Made by a program: the position numbers and the translations under genes
In this document: positions 58,424-64,000 of the stretch, in pieces
How the letters are laid out: the number at the start of each line of letters is the position of its first letter
How positions within the stretch are numbered: position 1 is the first letter of the stretch
NCBI RefSeq assembly: GCF_003594875.1
Contig: NZ_QZEY01000004.1
Span: 1-64,000, forward strand
From: Bailinhaonella thermotolerans
GTDB lineage: Bacteria > Actinomycetota > Actinomycetes > Streptosporangiales > Streptosporangiaceae
Length of the DNA: 64,000 bases
Direction: 5' to 3'
Notes under the pieces: generated by a model
Database searches by the model: none
What the model saw: only the letters and a program-made list of their open reading frames with translations
What the model was told of the DNA's origin: nothing

Positions 58424-59344
58424 TCAGGGGATGCGCATCTGGAGGCGGATGCGGGACTTGCCCCCGCCGGTGCGCACGTCCACCAGGTCGCAGAGCTGGC
58501 GGGTGATCCACAGGCCGTAGCCGCGGGGGCTGTCCGGCGGCGGCGGGATGTATCCGGGGTAGAGCACGTCGAAGTGGGTGGAGGGCTCGACGATCTCGCA
58601 GGCGAGCACGTCGTTCTGCGTCCACAGGTGCGCGATGCCGTACCCGGCGCCGTGCTCGACCGCGTTGTTGGCGATCTCCGCCACGCTCAGCACGAACGAC
58701 GGGATGCGGTTCCTGGAGAGCTCGGCGCGCGCGGCGTACTCGCCCACCACGTCGCGCAGCCGCTTGAGCTCGGTCAGCGTGAACCGCATGCGGAAGGCGT
58801 CGGCGGGCGGCTCCGGCAGCGGGCCGTCGTCCCCGTTGAGCCGCTCGGGCAGGACGTACTCGGGGTTCGGCTTGGCCTCCGGCCCGAACGCGCACTCCGG
58901 GTGGGTGACCGTGGCCGCCGCGACGATCTCCGGGGCGGTGACCCGGCGGTCGTACGCGCACATGAAAGCGGCGTTCATGCCGTCCATCGCCAGGTTCATC
59001 GCGGCCTCGTAGCGGTGCCACTCGCCGACCTCGCGCGCGTCGCGGCCCACCCACAGCGGCTCGCCCAGCACCCACGTGCGCCGGCCCGCCTGCGCCACGA
59101 CGTAGTCGTGCGAGGCCGCCAGCGTGCGCGGCGGGTGCAGGAACCAGTCGGCCGACTCGCGCGTGTCGAGGTTCTTGGCGTCGTCGCCGAGCGCATCGCG
59201 GACGAGCTCGATGGTGTGCGGACGGGCCAGGAGCATGGCGGGCTCACCCGCCGCCAGCGCCGCTCTCAGGAACGGCTCGGCCGAGGCGAGGAAGCCCGCG
59301 TCCGAGCCGTAGAGCAGGAGCTGATGGCTGAAACTTGCGCTCAT
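58424..59344 (-). CDS. MEDS-domain protein with anti-sigma-type ATPase domain
   Basis: Protein of 306 aa. The N-terminal MEDS (DcmR-like) sensory domain (about 5-170) opens HQLLLYGSDAGFLASAEPFLRAAL. The C-terminal HATPase domain (about 195-305) has the N box VAEIANNAVEHGAG and G box RGYGLWITRQLCD, like RsbW/SpoIIAB anti-sigma kinases. It probably binds a small effector or haem-like ligand and regulates a sigma factor or anti-sigma antagonist. No STAS partner gene is adjacent. The start is ATG 59344. Confidence 0.9.
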   Translation of the reverse strand: MSASFSHQLLLYGSDAGFLASAEPFLRAALAAGEPAMLLARPHTIELVRDALGDDAKNLDTRESADWFLHPPRTLAASHDYVVAQAGRRTWVLGEPLWVGRDAREVGEWHRYEAAMNLAMDGMNAAFMCAYDRRVTAPEIVAAATVTHPECAFGPEAKPNPEYVLPERLNGDDGPLPEPPADAFRMRFTLTELKRLRDVVGEYAARAELSRNRIPSFVLSVAEIANNAVEHGAGYGIAHLWTQNDVLACEIVEPSTHFDVLYPGYIPPPPDSPRGYGLWITRQLCDLVDVRTGGGKSRIRLQMRIP

Positions 59345-60071
59345 CGGCCTTCACCCCACCGGACGAGGCCCCGGGGCAGCCCGAGCCGATCGACGTCACC
59401 CGCGAACCCGGTGCGAGGTGGTCGACGCTCTGGGGAGGTCCGCCGCATTCCGAAGCCGGTTACGGAGCGCGCGCCCGCCCTGTCAGCGTGCACGTGGAGA
59501 AGCTAACAAGCGGTGGCAACCTAGGCAACGTTTCCCATATATCGCGCCTCGTAACCACGTCTCCGGTGACTGTTCCGGGTCCCGCCCCGACCGGCCCGGC
59601 CGGCCGGATCCCGGGGCCACGGCCCCGCCCCGGCTGGGCCTCCCGCGTCGCGCCGCGCGTCCCCCTCCCCGGTCCGGCTCACCCTCCGCGCGCGCCGCGC
59701 CCACCCCGGGAGCGGCCATAGGCGGACGAGGCGGGCGCCCCGCCGTACCTGGAGAGAAACGGTCGAATGATCTTCCCGGACGGGCCTTGACGATCAGGAT
59801 CGCCGGGACACAGACTGCTGGTGCTCCGCTGGACGCCGGGGGCGGCCGACGGGCCGACCCGCAGGCCGCTCCGCAGGCCGGACGGGCACCGTCGCGGGTC
59901 ACGCCTTGGACGCAGGCGGCCCGGACGCGCGCCTCGCGCAGATCCGGCGGGGGCGATCAGGGGAAGGTCCGGCTCAGGCCGGCGGGTGGGGTCACTGGAC
60001 GGGCACCGGTGGCCGCCGGGTGGCGGTCACCGGTGTAGGGGCGCCGGCGCCCGCCACCTGAGGAGGTCTGC
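59345..60071. other. Long intergenic region, no gene recognised
   Basis: About 730 bp between divergent genes. Near the left end is an A/T-richer patch (CATATATCG, about 59540) that may carry the promoter of the MEDS gene. Near the right end are dyads CACCGGTG and GGGCGCCGGCGCCC (about 60004-60055) close to the permease start. Open frames here lack ribosome sites and protein-like composition. Confidence 0.5.
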
Positions 60072-61610
60072 GTGACCAAGCTCGACGACGACGCCCGCCG
60101 CCTGGCAGAGCTGGGCTACAGCCAGGAGCTCGACCGCTCCTGGAGCGGGTTCTCCAACTTCGCGATCAGCTTCTCCATCATCTCGATCCTGGCGGGCACG
60201 TTCACCACGTTCGGGCAGGCGTGGAACAACGGCGGGCCCATCGCGATCTCGTGGGGCTGGCCGATCATCTCCGCGTTCATCCTGATCATCGGGTTCTGCC
60301 TGGCCGAGCTGGTGTCGGCCTACCCGACGGCCGGCGGGATCTACTGGTGGGCCGCGAAGCTGGGCAGGCCCGTCCACGGGTGGTTCACGGGCTGGCTCAA
60401 CCTCATCGGCCTGATCGCGGTGACGGCCTCGGTGGACTACGGCTGCGCCACGTTCCTGAACATCACGCTGAGCCGGTTCATCGACACCTGGGACCCCACG
60501 CTGACCCGGGCGTTCATCCTCTTCGCGGTCATCCTGGCGCTGCACGCGCTGATCAACATCTTCAGCCACCGGCTGATCTCCGTGCTCCAGAACGTCTCGG
60601 TGTGGTGGCACGTGCTCGGCGTCGCCGTGGTGATCGCGATCCTGGTCTTCGGGCCGGAGAAGCACCAGAGCCTCGAATTCGTCTTCACCGGGACCAACAA
60701 CAACTCCGGCTTCTCCGACGGGATGTTCTGGATCTACATCCTGCCGCTGGGGTTCCTGCTCACGCAGTACACGATCACCGGGTTCGACGCGTGCGCGCAC
60801 GTGTCCGAGGAGACCCGGGGCGCCGCGCGGTCGGCCGCCCGGGGGCTGTGGCAGTCGATCTTCTACTCGGCGATCGGCGGGTGGGTCCTGCTGCTGGCGT
60901 TCCTGTTCGCCGCGACCGACGTGGACGCGGTGAACGACCCCGCCTCGCCCGGGTTCGTCGGCAACATCTTCACCAGCGCGCTCACGCCCACGCTGGCCAC
61001 GGTGGTCTTCGGGATCTCCGCGATCGGCCAGTTCTTCTGCGGTATGAGCTGCGTGACGTCGATGTCCCGCATGACGTACGCCTTCGCCCGCGACGGCGCG
61101 ATCCCCGGCTGGCGGCTCTGGTCCAAGGTGGACCGCAACCGCACGCCGGTCAACGCGATCATCGCCGGATGCGTCGTCGCGCTGCTGATCACCCTGCCGG
61201 CCCTGTACGAGGCCCCGAACAAGGCCCCGGTCGCGTTCTACGCGGTCGTCTCCATGGCCGTGATCGGCCTCTACCTGGCGTTCCTGATCCCCATCTGGCT
61301 CCGGCTGCGCATGGGCGACCGGTTCACGCCGGGCCCGTGGACGCTGGGCCGCAAGTACAAGGCGCTGTGCTGGATCGCGGTCGTCGAGATCGCCGTCGTC
61401 TCGATCTACTTCGTCATGCCGTTCTCGCCGCAGGGCATCCCGGGCCACCCCGAGTTCACCTGGACCGCCGTCAACTACGCCCCGCTCGCGGTCGGCGCCG
61501 TGCTGCTCGGCATCGGCCTGTGGTGGGCGCTGTCGGCGCGGACCTGGTTCGCCGGGCCCCGCCGTACGATCGACCAGACCCCCGAGGACGAGCCCGAACC
61601 CGTGGCCTGA
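60072..61610 (+). CDS. APC-family amino acid/GABA permease
   Basis: Membrane transporter of 512 aa with 12 TM helices. Family landmarks are FSNFAISFSIISILAGTFTTFGQAWNNGGP, FCLAELVSAYPTAGGIYWWAAKLG, GFDACAHVSEETRGAARSAARG and MTYAFARDGAIPGWRLWSKV, as in the amino acid/choline transporter branch (BAT1/UGA4/GABA-permease-like). It imports an amino acid, GABA or choline. GAGGAGGTC precedes the GTG start. No catabolic genes are adjacent. Confidence 0.94.
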   Translation: MTKLDDDARRLAELGYSQELDRSWSGFSNFAISFSIISILAGTFTTFGQAWNNGGPIAISWGWPIISAFILIIGFCLAELVSAYPTAGGIYWWAAKLGRPVHGWFTGWLNLIGLIAVTASVDYGCATFLNITLSRFIDTWDPTLTRAFILFAVILALHALINIFSHRLISVLQNVSVWWHVLGVAVVIAILVFGPEKHQSLEFVFTGTNNNSGFSDGMFWIYILPLGFLLTQYTITGFDACAHVSEETRGAARSAARGLWQSIFYSAIGGWVLLLAFLFAATDVDAVNDPASPGFVGNIFTSALTPTLATVVFGISAIGQFFCGMSCVTSMSRMTYAFARDGAIPGWRLWSKVDRNRTPVNAIIAGCVVALLITLPALYEAPNKAPVAFYAVVSMAVIGLYLAFLIPIWLRLRMGDRFTPGPWTLGRKYKALCWIAVVEIAVVSIYFVMPFSPQGIPGHPEFTWTAVNYAPLAVGAVLLGIGLWWALSARTWFAGPRRTIDQTPEDEPEPVA

Positions 61611-61695
61611 CCGGTACGGCCCCCGCCCCGCCCGCCCCCGCGATCCGGCGCCCGCGGGGACACGTCACAGCATGGGATGAAATGGGTCAACGACC

Positions 61696-62169
61696 GTGGA
61701 CATGGACGGTGTCACGGGTGGCGGCAGCAGCGTGGGCCCGGAGGGCGGCAACCCCTACTCCTCGTGGGAGGGCGAGGGGACCTGCGCTCCGGAGCAGGAG
61801 TGCGACCTGCGCCTGCGGGTCAAGGCGAGCAGGCACGGCTCGCACTGGATCACCATCGGCCGCGCCGCGAGGCCGGGCGAGAACTACGGCGCGGTGGTCC
61901 CCCCGGAGGGCCCGGGGGAGCCGCTGGAGGGGGTCAGGCTGGACGGCCGCACGGTGGCCGAGGCCCAGCGGGAGATCAGGTCGCGCGGCCTCACCCCCGA
62001 CTACGTGCTCCAGCGGGCGGTGACCGCGCCGGGGTCCGACACCCCCGGGTACATGGAACAGCCCGCCAAGAGCGCCGACCCTGCCGCGAAGGTGGTCTAC
62101 GCGACCATGGTCAACGCGAAGACCGTCCGGCTGATCGTCGAGGGCCCGCCGGTCAGGCCGGGGTCGTAG
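61696..62169 (+). CDS. PASTA-like domain protein of unknown function
   Basis: Protein of 157 aa. Residues about 78-155 resemble one PASTA-type module (LDGRTVAEAQREIRSRGLTPDYVLQ and VRLIVEGPPV). The N-terminal half is Gly/Glu-rich with two cysteines (C30, C36). No signal peptide or TM helix is seen. GTG 61696 and ATG 61702 are both possible starts; neither has a ribosome site. I am unsure of its function. Confidence 0.65.
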   Translation: MDMDGVTGGGSSVGPEGGNPYSSWEGEGTCAPEQECDLRLRVKASRHGSHWITIGRAARPGENYGAVVPPEGPGEPLEGVRLDGRTVAEAQREIRSRGLTPDYVLQRAVTAPGSDTPGYMEQPAKSADPAAKVVYATMVNAKTVRLIVEGPPVRPGS

Positions 62170-62179
62170 CCGCCCGGGA

Positions 62180-63016
62180 TCAGGGCAGGGCGATGAGGCC
62201 GACCGCGCCCAGCGCGAGGACCACGCCCGCGGCCTGGATCACGTGCAGGCGCTCGCCGAGGACGTACCTGGCCAGCATGAGCGTGCTGGCCGGGTAGAGG
62301 CTCGCGATCACCGAGACGATGCTCAGCAGGCCCTCCTGCTTGGCCATCAGGAAGAAGACGTTCGCGGCCATGTCGAGGACGCCGGCGACCACGATCACCT
62401 TCAGCGTCCCCGGCCCCGGCCGCAGCGTGTTGCGCGTGCCCAGCGCGATCGCCGCCACCAGCGCGATCGAGCCCGCGCGGGCGCCGATCAGCGGCCACAG
62501 CCCGGCCTCGCCCGCCGGCAGCAGGGCGAAGAAGAGCCCGAATCCCGCGCCGGCGGCGAGCGCGGCCAGCACCGGCCCGAGCTTCTTCACCGGGGCCGCG
62601 CCGGGCCGCGCGGGCTCGCGGCTGACCAGCATCACCGCGACGAGCGCGAGGGCGATCCCGGCGAGCCCTCCCGCGCTCGGCCGTTCGCCGGCCGCCAGGC
62701 CCCACACCACGGGCAGGGCGGCGGAGGCCGCCGCGGTCGTGGGCGCGACGATCGACATCACGCCGCTCGCCAGCGCCCGGTAGAAGACGATCAGCGCGAC
62801 CCCGCCGGCCAGGCCCGCGAGCGCGCCCCACCCCAGCGACGCCCAGTCCGGGGTGCCCGGCAGCAGCGGCAGCAGCGGAACGAGCAGGAGCACCCCGCCG
62901 ATCTGGGACACCACGACCACGGCGTACACCGGCGCCCGCTTCGTCGCCATCCCGCCGAAGAAGTCGGCGGTGCCGTACACGACAGCACAGGCGGTGGCCA
63001 GCACGATCGCCGTCAT
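62180..63016 (-). CDS. EamA/DMT-family transporter
   Basis: Membrane protein of 278 aa with ten TM helices in two EamA repeats (about 1-130 and 145-278). YGTADFFGGMATKRAP and VIASLYPASTLMLARYVLGERL are typical. It probably exports a metabolite or amino acid. It is divergent from the XRE-cupin regulator, with a shared 154-bp region carrying AGTGCA/TGCACT half-sites, so likely repressed by it. Confidence 0.93.
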   Translation of the reverse strand: MTAIVLATACAVVYGTADFFGGMATKRAPVYAVVVVSQIGGVLLLVPLLPLLPGTPDWASLGWGALAGLAGGVALIVFYRALASGVMSIVAPTTAAASAALPVVWGLAAGERPSAGGLAGIALALVAVMLVSREPARPGAAPVKKLGPVLAALAAGAGFGLFFALLPAGEAGLWPLIGARAGSIALVAAIALGTRNTLRPGPGTLKVIVVAGVLDMAANVFFLMAKQEGLLSIVSVIASLYPASTLMLARYVLGERLHVIQAAGVVLALGAVGLIALP

Positions 63017-63092
63017 CGTTCACCCAATCCGTCCGGATCGGGCCCGGCGCTCCCGGTCCCCGATCAGCTCGTCCCATCCACCCGAAGGCTGC

Positions 63093-63170
63093 GCAGTGCA
63101 ACAGAGTGGACTCTTAGTACACCACAAAGGGTGCACTCCACTGCAAATCAGATTCACTAGACTGCACTAC
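63093..63170. promoter_or_regulatory. Divergent promoter with repeated AGTGCA/TGCACT sites
   Basis: Half-sites AGTGCA (63095-63100), TGCACT (63132-63137) and TGCACT (63163-63168), plus CCACTGCA (63138-63145), lie in the divergent region. A -10-like TAGACT (63158-63163) ends 7 nt before the regulator ATG, implying a leaderless message. The sites overlap the promoter, as expected for autoregulation. Confidence 0.55.
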
Positions 63171-63755
63171 ATGACCGACCCGCAGACGGTGACGGCAGCC
63201 ATCGCCAACAACCTGCGCGCGCAGCGGGCCCACCGGGGCCTGACCCTCGACGCGCTGGCCGCCCGGTCGAACGTCAGCCGCGGCATGCTCGTGCAGATCG
63301 AGCAGGGCCGCACGAACCCCAGCGTCACCACGCTGACCCGGGTCGCCGACGCCCTCGGCATCACCGTCGCGCGGCTCGTCGAGGTCTCCGACACCCCCGT
63401 CGTCCGCGTGGTGCACAAGGACGACGTGGCGACGCTCTGGCAGGGCGAGCAGGGCTGCGCGCGGCTGCTCCTCGGGTCCGACGCACCGGCGCTCATGGAG
63501 CTGTGGGACTGGCGGCTCGCCCCGGGGGAGCACCACGACGGCGACGCCCACGCCCCCGGCACCCGCGAGATGCTGGCCGTCCTCGCGGGCGAGCTGACCC
63601 TGACCGTGTACGGCAAGAGCCACGTGATCGGGGCCGACGGGGCCGTGCTGTTCAGCGCCGACCGGCAGCACCGCTACGCCAACGAGGGCGCCGGGGAGGT
63701 CCGGTTCGTGATGGTGGTCATCGAGCCGCCGAGGACGCACGACAACTCCGGCTGA
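63171..63755 (+). CDS. XRE-family regulator with cupin sensor domain
   Basis: Regulator of 194 aa: N-terminal HTH (NLRAQRAHRGLTLDALAARSNVSRGMLVQIEQGR, about 13-46) and a C-terminal cupin (about 95-190; EHHDGDAHAPGTREMLAVLAGELTLTV). Cupin-XRE regulators sense small molecules and often control a neighbouring transporter or catabolic gene. Here the divergent EamA gene is the natural target. ATG 63171 has no ribosome site but sits at the predicted transcript start. Confidence 0.93.
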   Translation: MTDPQTVTAAIANNLRAQRAHRGLTLDALAARSNVSRGMLVQIEQGRTNPSVTTLTRVADALGITVARLVEVSDTPVVRVVHKDDVATLWQGEQGCARLLLGSDAPALMELWDWRLAPGEHHDGDAHAPGTREMLAVLAGELTLTVYGKSHVIGADGAVLFSADRQHRYANEGAGEVRFVMVVIEPPRTHDNSG

Positions 63756-63894
63756 TCTTTCCGAATCCGCGGGCCCCCGGGGCGAACCCGGAGCGGTGAC
63801 GTGACGTCCAACTCTTTGCCGTCGCGTTACTCTGTCGGTTTGGACCCGAAGTCGGAGTGTTCGACGGGGTCTTGGTCGTTCGGGGGGATTCCAG

Positions 63895-64000
63895 GTGAGT
63901 ACCTCGATTTCAAGTCTTGAGGCAAAGGTCGGTTACATGCGTTTGCGGGAACCTCGGTCGCCGTGGCTGCGAGGGGCGAAGGCCGGGCTGGCCCTCGCCG
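63895..64000 (+). CDS. 5' end of a probable exported protein (cut by window edge)
   Basis: GTG 63895 follows GGGGGGATT with good spacing and opens a frame that runs to the window end (35 codons). The start is polar, then basic (MRLREPRSPWLRGAK) leading into a hydrophobic AGLALA run, as in a signal peptide with a long n-region. The rest of the protein lies outside the window, so the function is unknown. Confidence 0.55.
   Translation, partial: MSTSISSLEAKVGYMRLREPRSPWLRGAKAGLALA

Noticed and set aside
59418-60038. Plus-strand open frame of about 206 codons in the long intergenic region
   Set aside because: Low-complexity Gly/Arg/Pro composition, no ribosome site and no recognisable domain.

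Overview
The window is very GC-rich, gene-dense DNA from an actinomycete. It has long overlapping open frames on both strands, many GTG starts, ATGA/GTGA stop-start overlaps, DUF397, DUF3618 and DUF6286 proteins, a SigR-like ECF sigma factor, a putative stress-sigma promoter of SigB/SigF type and a DmdR/IdeR-type iron operator. A member of the Streptosporangiales or a related filamentous actinomycete is my best guess (inference). I see no insertion sequence, integrase, phage gene or CRISPR array; the region reads as ordinary chromosome with many small regulator-plus-effector modules.

Layout: 0.2-5.7 kb, a MacB-like ABC exporter and a two-component system, all on the minus strand. 6-14.5 kb, MerR-thioredoxin, MarR facing a drug exporter, a second exporter facing an XRE regulator, and a GlxA-type regulator coupled to a class II aldolase and facing a third exporter. 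14.5-21 kb, a class-I-shaped tRNA with a UAG anticodon, Bcp peroxidase, small envelope proteins, a SIMPL protein, a PLP-dependent amino-acid deaminase/aldolase and a large membrane glycosyltransferase-like protein. 21-24.2 kb, gcvT-gcvH-sdaA behind a tandem glycine riboswitch. 24.6-28.3 kb, an acyl-CoA-dehydrogenase-fold enzyme, an unknown membrane protein and two orphan DUF397 proteins. 28.5-34 kb, a probable polyamine or amine catabolic operon (glutamine-synthetase-like ligase, aldehyde dehydrogenase, SDR, PuuD-like hydrolase) facing a FadR-type regulator.

34.3-38 kb: an acidic orphan protein, a two-gene streptogramin-resistance-like operon (Vgb-type lyase, then Vat-type acetyltransferase) and a beta-propeller lactonase. 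38-41.5 kb: a class I terpene synthase and a PadR-controlled ABC exporter. 41.6-47 kb: DUF2243-CtaG membrane proteins, hutF-hutI (both lacking a residue I expect in the active site) and a group 2/3 sigma factor. 47.4-51.4 kb: an AlkD-like protein, a SigR-like ECF sigma factor without an adjacent anti-sigma gene, a nucleotidyltransferase-BON-phosphoesterase operon and hemerythrin behind a putative SigB/SigF-type promoter. 51.6-55.7 kb: a complete ferric-siderophore ABC importer, divergent around two abutting iron boxes. 55.8-64 kb: a pentapeptide-repeat protein with cysteine clusters, an NAD-epimerase-like protein, a SLOG protein, a MEDS plus anti-sigma-type ATPase protein, an APC permease, a PASTA-like protein, an EamA transporter facing an XRE-cupin regulator, and the start of an exported protein.

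Recurring themes are divergent regulator/transporter pairs, probable leaderless genes whose -10 box ends about 7 nt before the ATG, short tandem repeats in many intergenic gaps, and an abundant palindrome CCGTACGG. Functions come from protein motifs read by eye; no database search was run.
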